This document shows, in pieces, positions 22,890-34,572 of a stretch of DNA of 64,000 bases; position 1 is the stretch's first letter, and every line of letters starts with the position of its first letter. The notes below the pieces were generated by a model. It was not told the origin of the DNA, made no database searches, and saw only the letters and a list, made by a program, of their open reading frames with translations. Source of the DNA: Umbilicaria muhlenbergii. Lineage: Eukaryota > Ascomycota > Lecanoromycetes > Umbilicariales > Umbilicariaceae. The translations under genes were made by a program, and so were the position numbers. The stretch is taken from contig KK106987.1 in the NCBI GenBank assembly GCA_000611775.1, positions 1,054,001 through 1,118,000 of the forward strand, written 5' to 3'.

Positions 22890-24213
22890 AGAAACCGCAC
22901 TTTCGGTCGCATGTCAGCCCCCATCTCTTCAGATCGCGACAGGCAGGAGGCAATTACTGGGACGGTACTCTGGCCCACATAGAAATGTAGTTGCCTAGAA
23001 GATTCGTCCTGCGCTTTCGTTTTGTGACCGTTAGTATGATGGACTTAAAGGTGCCGAAAACTTTGTGCGCCGTCCTACTATCCTCACCGCTCTTTGGGGC
23101 AAACCCTGCTTCTTTAACAAGTATGGGGCAACTGCAAGGCTGGCAAAGCTCACACCAAGGGCATTCAACGTTACCGGGTCATCGCGACTTGCCATGTGTT
23201 TCACATGGGTGTTCTGCACCCAGATGCCTGGCGATGCACTCGTGAGAACGTACCAGATATAAGGAAACAGCACGTTTCATGTGCTTCTTCGTGGGCCCCC
23301 ACTTACTAAGACATGAGCTTCTATGCAGACATATAGTGCGGCAACAACGCTTTTCTTAGAACGATCCCCATGTTTGAAGGCGTCCCTCTGGACCTTGGGG
23401 CGTTCTCAGGGCCGCAAAGAGCGCCTCACCATTGCGGCTAAGCCTTGCAAGTACAACAGCTTGTGTACCTCCAAGGTCCTGTGCATTGGTTTGGCAAAAA
23501 CAGAGACCAATCGCTCGGATCATTCGCTGAGACTAGAGAACAGACACGATCTTGGGCCATCCTTCGCCTTCTAGAAAACCTCCGCAGGGCTGCAAGGTCA
23601 CGCACGCCGGGAAGTCTGGACCCATAGCAGGGACGACCGTCGCCCAATTGCGAAGTTCGGAAGCTCCAGGCAGCCTGCACCTATCCGTCGGCATGCAGTG
23701 GTACACCTAGCGGCCTTAAGCCACGGCCCGTTAAACTGTGGCCATAATTCACTGGATCTCCTGTACTCATAGTTGTTAAGCTACGGTCATGGTCATGGTC
23801 AGGCAGTGGATATGACCACGCCGAGAGTCTATTCTGTGCGACCGTCACGAGCCGGCAGCCTGGTAAGAGGTATGCATGCCCGAAATGCTTGCAGACGGTT
23901 CAGTGACCCATAAGTGCTTCATGCTTCTACTGTTTGCTACCATGCTTAGCTCATGGCTAGGCCTGCTTCGGCAGCAGACAATTGGGGGCATGCGCTGGCG
24001 TGCCGCATGACGGTTAGCATGCCTATGTGTCTCTAGAGCTACCCTCTTACGGGCAGACACACCTGTCAATATCAATGTCTCACAAGTTCTCTTTTCCAGA
24101 AAGACTAACGACATCTTCTCATTCTACTGACATTGTGTTCGGTCATCTAAACACCGTGCCGGCGCCATCTCTCCGCTTTGCACAGCCCTTGGTCTGTTCA
24201 TTATCCTACCACT
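22890..24213. other. Intergenic, 1.3 kb
   Basis: No convincing gene. The stretch contains short frames on both strands, a small direct repeat (GGTCATGGTCATGGTCAGG near 23788) and no recognised RNA. It probably includes the promoter and 5' leader of the forkhead gene. Confidence 0.5.
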
Positions 24214-25814
24214 ATGACAAAAACAGTGCTTCCCTCACAAAGAGCGCCACGGTATCCTCTCCGCTCTCAGGACCTCGCAATGAGTGAGACCCTTCTCGGC
24301 CTACATAAATCATCACGTTTTCAGCAACATCAATACCTGAAAGGCGAGACTGACGCTATACCGGCCTTAACGGGACCGGCCCTAAGTACTGTTCCTGATG
24401 TGCGCCACATTGAGAACACTGATATTGATTTCGGTGATAACCTGCCCATGACGACTACATCACCGTGGAATGCTTTTCCAGAAATATCAGCACTTTCTCA
24501 GGGATCTTACAACTACCAGTTTGGCCCGGAATATGGCAGAAGTAACTACCAGAGCACTTGCGGACTAGTCCAAGGGAAAACAACGGGATCATCGCTCTGG
24601 GACAATAGTTTTCCGCATGAATCTTCGCTTGCCTACTCTCCTTCGCCGTTGACATGTCCGCGTAGTCATTCTCAGGACATCCATGCGGCTTTCAGGCATG
24701 CTATGACATCGGACGATAACCGTTACTCCACATGGCCGTACTATGGGGACAACTCGAACAACCAGCCTTTCTCAACGGTCCCGCGCTGTGGAGAGCCTCA
24801 AAACGACCTTCTCCTGATACCCAAATCCAGTACATCTCGGTCGCTCTTGTCCGACGAATCTTTCCAGAATTACACGCCTGCCACCTCACCATCACCCTTA
24901 CCATCAACAAGATCTAATCTTCGCTCAGCGCCCACACCAGACCCTGCGGAGGGATATGAAGCTGCCAACGACGTTGCCACCATGAATGGGGACGAGACAG
25001 ACGCAGATGGTGGCATAAACTCGGAACCATACGCGCAGCTTATATACCGAGCTCTCAAGAGTGCACCGGAGCACAGGATGGTACTAAAGGAGATCTATGA
25101 ATGGTTCGAGAAAAACACCGACAAAGCCATCGACACTTCATCGAAAGGCTGGCAGAACAGCATCCGCCACAACCTCTCTATGAATGGAGTGAGCAACCCT
25201 TTCTGATCCCGAGGCCAAATTAGTACGATGCTCACAGATCTCAGGCGTTCAAGAAGGTTGATCAGGTCCCACCGACAGACGAAGCCAAGAAAGGATTCAT
25301 CTGGGTTCTCGAACCGTCTGCCCTTGAGGAAGGCGTAAAATCAACCACGAGGTATCGAAGAAATGTACCCAACAAGAAAGTTGGCAAATCCGAGCACCCT
25401 GCTCCCCAACGCCAACGTTCGGGCGCTAAAGGGGGCAAAGCCGCCAAAAAAGCTGCAAAGCTGAGGCGATCAGCAAGGTTCGACGAGTCCAAAAGTCTAC
25501 ATTATGTTGATCGCGCAGCTATGGATGTAAAGCCGACTTTGCTTGCCAGGAATAGCGGCCCACCAGCGGGAGATGCTGTTTCCTACCATTCGAATGGCTG
25601 GCCATACTCTATTCCCATGTCGAATACAACTGTGCAATCATCGGATCTATACGATTCTTCATATGGATACGAACAGATTATTGGATGCGCTGACGGTCTA
25701 CCTAATGAGCCTCTCTTCTACAGTGCATTCGATCAAGCCGACTTGGTAACAGTACCAGGTCATTCTTTCTGCGATTCTATAGATAGCTTAGATCGTTGTG
25801 ATTTCAGTTGCTAG
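24214..25814 (+). CDS. Forkhead-domain transcription factor
   Basis: Exons 24214-25188 and 25245-25814 (56-bp intron, GTGAGC...CTCAG) give 514 residues. The intron splits the forkhead domain, and joining it gives the canonical order PYAQLIYRALKSAPEHRMVLKEIYEWFEKN, then SKGWQNSIRHNLSMNGAFKKVDQ and GFIWVLEP. GWQNSIRHNLSMN is recognition helix 3. A basic wing or tail follows (RYRRNVPNKKVGKSE, KAAKKAAKLRRSARF). The first 280 residues are Ser/Pro/Gln/Tyr-rich, typical of activation regions. There is no FHA domain, so it is not a Fkh1/2-type protein; the target genes are unknown. The start is uncertain: ATG 24214 is the first in frame, and ATG 24280 (MSETLLGL) is an alternative. Confidence 0.9.
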
Positions 25815-26468
25815 ACGCGGTCACGTGGATCCCAAAGCGCAGGTTCTCTTTGGGGCGAGGTACTACCGTGTCCATTGGCCGCCATGTATTTTATCTTCCA
25901 ACTGCCAACATTCTTTGCATACCTCGTGGGTCTGTATGCGTGGCGACATTCCTTTTTAATTTCCTATCTTACTGTTTGTGACAATAGTGCCGGAGAAGAA
26001 CGGTACCGCAGCATCATACCCAGCACACCGGGCAATCCCATCGAAGGTAGTGGACAATATAAGCATACAAGCATACTGTTGGCATGGAGTAGAAGGGTCT
26101 TTCTTTGCTTGCATTGTATTTCTTGAAATGTCCCGTTCTTCATAGCTTGTTTGCCTGGTGCTAAGATTTACTGTACCATAGGTGGTTTAGATAGGCTTGG
26201 AGTGCAGGCTTATGCAGTGCTTTGGGGGGGGGAGGGATTTGCAGTGTGTTGTGTGTGGATATGTCATTATGGTGCACCACGGAAAGGTTGCTTGTCCATT
26301 ACGAACCGAGATATCACACCTCTACAGTGTTCGATGCTGTTTTGATGTGCGCTTGTTCGATGTCTCGACTGAGATGCCTGCTTTCTGCATCTCGCAGCAG
26401 TAGCTTTTCGTTTCATATCGACATTGAACGAAGTCGCATCGAGCACTACGCATTGCCGCCAGGCCCGC

Positions 26469-26711
26469 CTACCCACGCGAGGCCCCTTCAACTGCAGCTC
26501 GCCCATCTTCAGCAGTAATACCGCAGCGATTAGTTTTCGTTGAAGCAGTGTGTGGGTTTGAATTCGAGCGGATCGCGCGCTTGTCTTTAATTCCAACACC
26601 TACCGCCGGGACGGCCCCGCCCACAATCAGAGCACTCTTCTTGATCAAGGTATGCTCCCGTAATTCAGCGCTTGTTCTAAGTCCTACAGCGTGCGTGGCC
26701 AGATACACCAT
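26469..26711 (-). CDS. Possible small hypothetical protein
   Basis: A weakly supported frame opens with ATG at 26711 and encodes MVYLATHAVGLRTSAELREH, then a Lys-Lys and a hydrophobic Gly/Ala/Val segment (SALIVGGAVPAVGVGI) like a short membrane helix. After that segment the sequence looks non-coding (NPHTASTKTNRCG), and a GTAGGT donor lies exactly at that change, so the true 3' part may be spliced from elsewhere. The opposite strand is also open here, which lowers confidence. If real, the first exon resembles small fungal mitochondrial membrane proteins in composition only. Confidence 0.25.
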   Translation of the reverse strand: MVYLATHAVGLRTSAELREHTLIKKSALIVGGAVPAVGVGIKDKRAIRSNSNPHTASTKTNRCGITAEDGRAAVEGASRG

Positions 26712-29199
26712 CGTTCCAGGAAACGTCCCCAACTCGTATCAGATAGCTAAGCCCAAAGTGAGATGGCACTCAAAATCCCAAGTCGGCAGTCCGAGTGACG
26801 GGCCGAAGGCGCAGCGTATTTGGGGTTCTGAATGTTGCAGTGGCTCCTCCGGCTTATCGTTCCCGGGTCACACTGGCCGATCCAACCATACTACTGTAGG
26901 CCATACATGCTCCTGCGCTAGGCTGGCTTGTTATGCGTTAGAGTCTATCTGGCTGCATATCGTCAAGGCTGAGATCACCAACAACGGCGGGGGTGAGATT
27001 AGCAAATGATGAAATCCCCTGCAAAGATCTCTTCATCGATGGAAGCTAACAAATACAATTGCATGCAGCAAACCGGGTATGGACTCGGTAGGTGAAGGGT
27101 TTCGACAGAAGTCACCTATCAAGGGTTCCGAAGGTCCGCTGGTGCCTGATTTGCTGGATTAGTCTGTCTTGAGGCCGGTATTCTTTCCGCAGAACCAAAT
27201 TCTCCTGCTCTCCTCCCAAGACGAACTAGAACGTCTGATCCAAGGCACATCGCATCATACGCTCCCGTCGGAAACAGGTCTCTGAAGATGACGGACATCA
27301 TAGCATCTCAAAACACTGACCAAAGTACCGGTAACGGTCGAAGAGCGGGCGACTACAGCACCATTCTCTATCCTCCTACGAGCAGTTGAAGCCTTTACCC
27401 TCGAGCAAATGCCTGTACAAATCATGTCTAGCGTGAAGCATCAGTCTTTGTTGCAGAGTATGCTGTCAAAGACCGAGGACGAGCATGGTCCCTCAGGTTG
27501 TGATAAGCATTCATAACTGACTTTTACCCTTCTCTCGCAAAATGCGCACGAGACCTCGTACCCTACTTTCAGCCTTTCTTGCCATAGCACGAGCACTGGA
27601 AAGGGGAGTGAGTCCAGCATACCCCTTGGGAAAGTCGTCTCCTCTTCACGAGTACGGTTAGACGCAGTCAGTTTAGCGGCATCGAATCTCGACCGTTAGA
27701 TTTATACCACACCACGTGATTGTTGCACAAGAGCCAAAGCGCTCCCGCAATTACGTTTGACAGGTCAACGTATGTCAAAAACGTGCGTACTCGTCCTAAA
27801 CTTCATCCAATCGATTCCCCTCCCAGCAGCGATCGGCCGCCACTCGTTGGGACCGAAAACCGGGGAAATCCAAATGGTGTGGTGACGACGGGACGAAACT
27901 CCCTCGACTCCCGGTGGGAAATGCTGGAGATCCATAAGATATCCATCCTCGCTTCGATTCCAGCTGCATCCAGCCCGAAACGTGTCAAATCTGCAGGTCG
28001 AATCTCGCAATGCGCTTGGTGAAACGCCATCGGTGCCGCCTGGTTGGTTGGAGCCTACACCGCGGAAAATTCGAGGAAGAGAGGTATATCCCACACGACT
28101 ACGACCACTGAAAGTCATGGGACGTTTCATACTGCAGAAATGGCTCTGCACGGGATCGCTCCATGTTTCTACGAAGCCACTGGCATTGTCTTTCGCATCG
28201 AAACTTGAATTGCGCATGGTAGGGATTTCCATTTCTTGACTTTTTGATCCCTGTAGGTGGAAGGGCATCTTCAGACGACCACATCAAACGGCCCTCGACT
28301 TGTCTCGGAAAGGCTCTTTCAGTCCCTAGACAGCGGAGCTTCACTTCCACTATGGGTGTAAACTGCTGTTATGGTCTCTCGACAATCCAGCGACCAAGGC
28401 CTCGGTACCCTGGCTAATCTTACCGGAGAAGACACTTGGAAATATCCAGAGTTACAGGTTACAGACTTCACCCTGTATAACTTCCTGACCTCAACAGGTA
28501 AGAAGATATTTCCAGACAGAGGTTTATGGAACTTGACCAATTCTGCCACTTTCTAGCATGGTACTCTTTGATATCTGTTGATTTTCTGAAGTGACTGGGC
28601 CTGTTGAGTCAGAAAATCTGTATGTAGATGTTCGCTATGTGTCTTCTCGGGTAAAGGTAGCCGGAGGAGCCTGAGTAGTCCTCAGATCTTCGTGCTTGCG
28701 GTCTGCTCCTCTCATCTCATCGTCCCACTAGGAGCTGTCGCTGCTCTGGCCCCATATTACTGCCTTTGTGGCCTACAAGGTGAGCAATCTAACAACGGCA
28801 ATACACCGAAATATCCAGCATAATGCGACTATGACTAACGCACGTGCCCGATGAAGTTGTGATAGCGACTGCCTCGATATCGGCAACTCCTTCATCTAAG
28901 GCAGGATTCAGGGGGCCTGAGAGCCGAAGCCCTAATTCCTGGTATGCCCGTGAGCTGGTAGATAAACTCGGCAAAGTGAGTAACAAGAGGAGGGAATCCA
29001 ATCCAAGCGGAATGATCTCGCAAACCCATGCCATTACCGACAATGCAATAGCTGACATCGATTCACAAAACCTGATTCCTTGTTGAACGCATCTACCTCC
29101 TGCGCTGTACGAGACCTTTACTCAGATCCGACCTAGCCGCAACAGGACCCAAACCCGAACACGGTCAGATCACAATGGCTTGCTCGAAATTTACGGGAG

Positions 29200-29365
29200 A
29201 TTCTTCAACATACACGTTAACAAGCCAACTAAGCATGTATCTCTACAGCACGAATGTTTGCACATGGCATGGCATGTCTGCACATAGCGTGCCTACAGAC
29301 GCATCTCTACAGATTGCATAACACCGACGGTATATCCACAACTCTGGTAACACGGATGGCATGTC
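29200..29365. repeat. Degenerate short repeats
   Basis: The motif ATCTCTACAG occurs twice, and variants of GGCATGTC(T/C)(G/A)CA occur at least twice (GGCATGTCTGCACA, GGCATGTCCACAA), interleaved over about 160 bases. This looks like a decayed minisatellite. Unit length is irregular, and no coding frame uses it. Confidence 0.4.
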
Positions 29366-29819
29366 CACAACTTGCGTAGCACACAGCGCCTACCTCCCGC
29401 TCGAAGGCGTACAGGTCGGTCGGTTTCAGGCAGATGGTGAAACCACATCAGGGACGAGAACAGGCCTTCGACCCCGACCCCCTTTAAGGAACAAAGGAAT
29501 ACGATCAACACCGAGAGCAGACCTCTACCGTGACCATGATAATGGGAAGAAGCACGAGAATCTTATCTGTCACAATACACTCAATCAATCAACCTCCTTA
29601 CTCCATGAAAAACAGACCTCAGCTATCCAACAATATCATACAGTCCATCTCACCCCGGAACACCAACACCCCTGGCCTCGCTGCGTGACGCGGCCGAGTC
29701 CTTGGTATCATCGCAAGAAGCAAGCACCACAACCCCTAGTCCTGGAACCCAGACCGCCTCACCAGCCCACCTCCGTAAATCCTCAATCGCCTCAGACAAA
29801 TCCATAGCCCCCCTCCCTC

Positions 29820-32800
29820 CTACGGCGCCGAACTCGAACTCTGCCCCAACCCCACCCCCACCTCCCCCTTCTCCCCCTTCCCCCCCTCCTCCTCCGGCAC
29901 CACCAACCTAACCCGCTTCCCCCCCGTAATCCCCGCACTCAACGCCCCCGACNNNNNNNNNNNNNNNNNNNNNNNNNNNNNNNNNNNNNNNNCCCGGCCC
30001 CCAACCCCCCTACCCCCGCACCCAACACGCTCCTCGCCCTCTCCACCGCCCGGCTCTCCCCCACAGACCACGTATCCCTCCTTACGCCCCTCCCCTTCGC
30101 CCTCAGCAGCTGCTCCTCCTCCATAGCCTTCAACACCTCATCCCGTCTCGCCCCAGCCACACAATCGCACAGACACCCCTGCGTAGCGCATCCCCCCTCC
30201 GACATAGCGGCATCAGCCCACCAGAGCCGGAGACAACCCGTGTGCCCGCCGTGCCCGCAGCGCTGACACCAGCACCAGAGGAGGGCGGCGCCGTTCGGGT
30301 ATTTCGGGGGGGTGGGGTTCTCGTGGTCGGCGTCTGGGACTTCGAGTGCGGAGATGGGCCCGTGACCCTCGCAGATGGAGCAGGCGCCCCAGGGCTGCTT
30401 GCACCTGTCACACCAGCGTTTTTTGTCTCCCTTGACGGGTTTGCGGCAAGTCGTACACCACGCCCCGCCGGCCTGGACGTCACAGGAGCCGTCGTCGGCG
30501 ACGTCGGGATAGCCCAACTCGGCGCATTGGTTGCGCAGAGAGGCGGCTTCGACGTAGAGCTCCAGGTTGCAGAGTTGGGAGTGGTAGGAGCGGAGGATGC
30601 TGTTGCAGTAGTGGTAAGGGAAGATGGAGGCGGTGCCGTAGGGGCCGAAGTACGGTTGCAGGTAGATAATTAGCAAGGCCGGGAGTTGGACGTCGGAGAG
30701 GGTGGTGGTATGGTAGGTCATTATTTGGGGGAGCATGGCGGATGCGGTCCAGGGGAGTGGTGGGGGGGTGGCGAGGGGAGGGTTCTTCGCTGCGGTCGAG
30801 CCGTTGGTTGGGAGGGGCGTGAGTGGGTAGTCGAAGTCGGAGGGGACGAAGAAATCGGAGGCCGCGGTGTCGTTTTCCGGATGCTTCTGAGCGGGGTTGG
30901 AAACCGGGGCAGAGTCAACCGGGTCCGTGTCAAGGATGTGGACGATGGGTGGCTCGAGGGTTGTGGGTCGCAGGACTTCTGTGGAGGACCGCGGGCTTGT
31001 CTTCTGGTCTTCTTTAGATTCAACTATTTTCTGGGCGTCTAGCTTCGGAGAGTCTTGGGGGGAATCCGGCAAAGGCTGGTCAACCCCTTCGATCAATGGA
31101 GGGCTCAGCACATTCAGGGCCGGAACATGTTGATTCGCAAAATTGGGTCTTATTGTATCATTCCATCGCTCGGGTATCGGCCCTGAATCGTCAGACTTCT
31201 GCGTGCTATTAAATGAACCCATATTGAAAGAACCCGCCATGGAGGTTGCGCGTTGCGAGCTGTCGGTAGACGCAGAGAACATCTGAAAGCTTTCATTTGA
31301 ATCATGCCGATCAAGGCGAGAAATCGAAGACATATAATCGGACAGCTGGAGAGGCTGGTCGAGTCGGAGCAGTGGCCTCGGCTTGGATCGGTAGCTACCC
31401 ATGGCAGCTCGGCGCTCTTCCATAACCTCGTCGATATCTGCACCACTGTTCAAAGGTGAAATCGTCTGAAGTAGACCTGTTCGAGGGTCGGTGGGGCCTA
31501 TCAATGAAGTATTAGAAATCCTGGCAACGGCAAGCTCGCCGGCTTTGTTTTGCAAGGAATCTGTGAGGTCATTATTGGGAATGGTTTCAGATTGTTGATG
31601 AACACTGAGATATGGTAGCTTGGTATCCGTCCCTCCAAGGATATGCTTTGACTTAACATCCCACAGTGGAACAGGCAGACGCTGAGACTCGTCTTCCTCG
31701 AGGTTCTGCACCGTCTCATGGACGTTTGCCAAGGTGGATGTGTCTTGGAGAGGCCTTGCAAGAGGGGTCGATAGGTTGGACGAGCTCTCCATATTAATGA
31801 GTCTTTCCCGGGTCCGGGCTTTCTCCAGTGTAATCTTCTCTAGTCGGCGCTCCATCGCAAGTCTTTTGGTTTGGTCGAGCCAGTCAAGAGGCATAAGTCG
31901 GCGAGCGCACGCGTTCGTGTTTGCCCTCGTCCTCAATTCCTTTTCGATAGACAAGCCTAGAATACGCCAGCTCTGCGCTAGACGATATTGGCCCACGTGC
32001 GCCGCAAGCAAGGCGTTGGCTTCGAATAGCTGAGAAAATTCTTGGTGTAAATCGTATCTGACTTGCAAATCTGGCCTCTTTGGCGGCTCTCCATACTTGC
32101 ACGCGAGATATTTGAATGCATGTGAATCGAAGACTCCGAGAACATGCCCGTATGCAGCAACTTGAGAGGGCTGATATACACCATCCTTCTTCATCGCCTC
32201 GTCAAGCTTTAGGACTGGTAAACTGGCAAGGTTTGAAGGTGGTGTACTGCTAAGGGATTTCGAGGATCTCATACTTGCCGATTTCTGATGACGCTTCTTG
32301 AAAGATGAGCTCAGGAGACTTGCTTCCTCGAGACTACCATCTGTTGCGCTGTGGCTGCTACTCAACTTGTCACCACTGCTATTCCTCTTGCTCAAAGCGA
32401 GGAGTTTGGCAGATGTGTCTTCAATGGGTCGTCGCCTCTGCGGTCTCATGCCCGCAAAGAAGCAGATTTGACCATTTGGTGCAGCAGTTACAACAGAAAC
32501 ACTCCGCCTATCCTCCAACTTCGGCGCGAAGTGTATGTCTGTCTGCGTAAACATGCCAGCTGTCCCTACGGTCCACAACAGATCATTAGAGTGCCAGAGC
32601 ATATCCGTTGGCGGCACATCGTAATGATCCAGTTCCTGAAAAGGCATATAGGGACGGCGGAAGTCCCAAATGTGGACTCGAGGATCATGATGATCATAAG
32701 ATGTTACAAGCTGCGTACATTGCCAATTCCCCGGAACCTGGCCATCGGTCGTCCAACACGCTGGCCGCCAACGGACATTCAATACTGCTTGCGGAGCTCT

Positions 32801-33874
32801 CAGATGGTAAGAAGGCTTCATTCGTCGGTCCGTGGATGTGAAATCCCATACTTTCACACTCTTATCAGCTCCACCACTCACCAGATGCTTTCCATCCGGA
32901 TGCCAGTCAACGGAATGGCAGGTCTTTTCATGAGCGTTAATCTTCAGCAAAGGAGCGTTGGCTTTCCGCAGATCCCAGCGTTGTATTACACCATTATCTG
33001 TCCCAGCTGCAAATTCCATACCGTCAGTGGGTGACCATCTCAGATCTCGAATGCCTTCATTGTTTCCCGGGTAGCAGTGTACACTCCGACACGTCATGAC
33101 ACTCCTTTCTCCGGTCAATTCACGAAGATCCCAGAGTTTCATTGTCGCATCTTGGCTACCAGATAGGAGAAAATTTCCTTTGTGGGGGTTGAATGCCACC
33201 TTGTGTACCTGGCGATTATGCTCATGCAGTCTTGCTAGTTCTACCCCAGTACGATTGATATCATATAGTACGATACGCCCGTTGGCAGCAGCTGTGGCAA
33301 TCGTGCTGTCATATGCTCCATGGGACCATTTTACGTCGTTCGCAGCCAGCTGATCCTTGCTCTTTGCAGAAATTGCACCGCCCGTGGGATTGTGGTTGGA
33401 AGCGTACGCTATGATGCTAGAACGAAGGTTGAAATCCTCGGCACAAGTAGATCCCAACACTCGAATCGTCTTCAAGATATCCCGGCCGGCTACGATGCCA
33501 TGGGTTTTGTAAGGAGATATGTCGAGAGCCGCCATTGGGATCCCAGTCCTGTGGGTTGCATTTCTGGACGACAGAGAGCTGCAAAGATCATCAGCCAAAG
33601 TGCCTTTAGACTGACTGCAGACTCCTTCTGCTGGCCGTCCCGGTGGAGAGACCCACATCGAGCTCCGCGGTACACTCAATCTGAACTTGGCTTGTTCTTG
33701 CTCCCCAGGGCCGTTTCCTTGAGCGCTCGGCGGCCGTGACCCGTAGATGAACGGTTGTGCGAATCTGACCAGCGCATTTGCTGCTCGATTCCCATATCGT
33801 TGCGGAGGAAGCGGTGGAGCTGGGGGTGGAGGAGGTGCGGCCGTGGCCTGATTGGCCCGAGTCGAGTCCGCCAT
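29820..33874 (-). CDS. RTC1: WD40 protein Rtc1/Sea2 (WDR24-like), spans an assembly gap
   Basis: Rtc1/Sea2 is a subunit of the vacuole-associated SEA (GATOR2-like) complex that regulates TORC1. About 1294 residues are readable before the gap. Order: proline-rich N-terminus, a WD40 propeller from about 120 to 450 (NFLLSGSQDATMKLWDLREL, FAAGTDNGVIQRWDLRK, HLVSGGADKSVKVWDF, PRVHIWDFRRPYMPF), a long disordered middle, an alpha-helical part (PALLIIYLQPYFGPYG), and the C-terminal zinc-binding/RING-like module (CTTCRKPVKGDKKRWCDRC, CSICEGHG, WCWCQRCGHGGHTGCLRLWW, GCLCDC). After the 40-N gap I take the frame giving SGALSAGITGGKRVRLVVPEEE and a stop at 29820 as the true end. It is divergent from HMT1. 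Confidence 0.92.
29953..29992. other. Assembly gap (40 N)
   Basis: Forty unknown bases in a C-rich (G-rich on the coding strand) low-complexity stretch near the 3' end of RTC1. The real length is unknown, and a literal 40 puts the gene out of its likely frame. Confidence 0.98.
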
Positions 33875-34572
33875 TGAGGGTTAGGGTGGGAGAGGGAGGA
33901 TGTAACTCGACGGTGGCTTGTCTTCCATGAGGAAGTAGTAATTTTGGAGGTGACGGCTGAGCAGGGGCAACTCATCGACCGACAGTCCCTTCCGTGAGCG
34001 AAGGATGTCTCGGCCGTGTTCCTCGTCGCCGATTTGACTGCAGGACGGCTATTCTGGATATCAGAAAAGACGATGTTGTTGGGTACGAGCCAGCCTGGCT
34101 TCTCTGACGAAGCGGACAGCCTTTGCGTGTTGGAAGGAGGGTCTGGTCGCTCTTCTCACCTCGTCGCTCACGTGCCAGGCGCCGAGCTCCAGGTGTGGAA
34201 GCTCGAAGCTGCTTTCCCTTTCAGGGCGTCGATCTCCCGCGGCCCTAGCCGTGTGCAGCAAGGTGCGCCGCGACAAGGCTGTGGATCATCGTTCCTCCGC
34301 CCAGTCATCGCGCTGGGACCCTCGGACATGCACCGGCCCGACAGGGTCCAGAAGTCGAGACTATCACCTTTATCTACCGCCTCTCGACTGCACGCCTGCT
34401 GCCCGTTGCCCCTCCCCCACTGCAATTTATCCCCCCTTTCCCATCGCTGGCAGAACATCATGTACTCCCGATTTGATTGTGCATCATAGCTTCGGAAGCT
34501 TCTCGGACACTCTGCCCCCCAAGGTCCTGGTTGAGAGAGTGTTGTTGAGGTACATATCGTCGCTCGTTAACC
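33875..34572. other. Intergenic, divergent promoters of RTC1 and HMT1
   Basis: About 700 bp with C/T-rich tracts toward HMT1 (near 34400-34450). The open frames across it are antisense to each other and show no family resemblance. Confidence 0.55.

Larger units (their letters stand above)
25815..29819. other. Gene-poor tract of about 4 kb
   Basis: No well-supported gene. It holds many short frames overlapping on both strands, a possible small gene around 26711-26469, a degenerate short repeat near 29200-29360 and C-rich sequence just before the assembly gap. No recognisable transposase, LTR or structural RNA. Confidence 0.5.

Noticed and set aside
26548-27009. 153-codon plus-strand frame
   Set aside because: No domain, low coding quality, and it competes with a slightly better minus-strand candidate.
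27765-28268. 167-codon minus-strand frame in the gene desert
   Set aside because: Arg/Ser/Cys-rich random composition, alternative frames equally open, no family or splice support.
29702-29911. Proline-rich plus-strand frame beside the assembly gap
   Set aside because: Its PPPPPP runs are the complement of the G-rich RTC1 tail, and it has no homology or upstream exon logic.
30242-30673. 143-codon plus-strand frame
   Set aside because: Antisense to the RTC1 zinc-binding C-terminus, which is a far better match.
33590-33640. Possible 44-bp intron in the RTC1 N-terminal region (GTCTGC...TTTGCAG)
   Set aside because: Its removal would shift the frame, and the uninterrupted frame continues directly into the WD40 domain.
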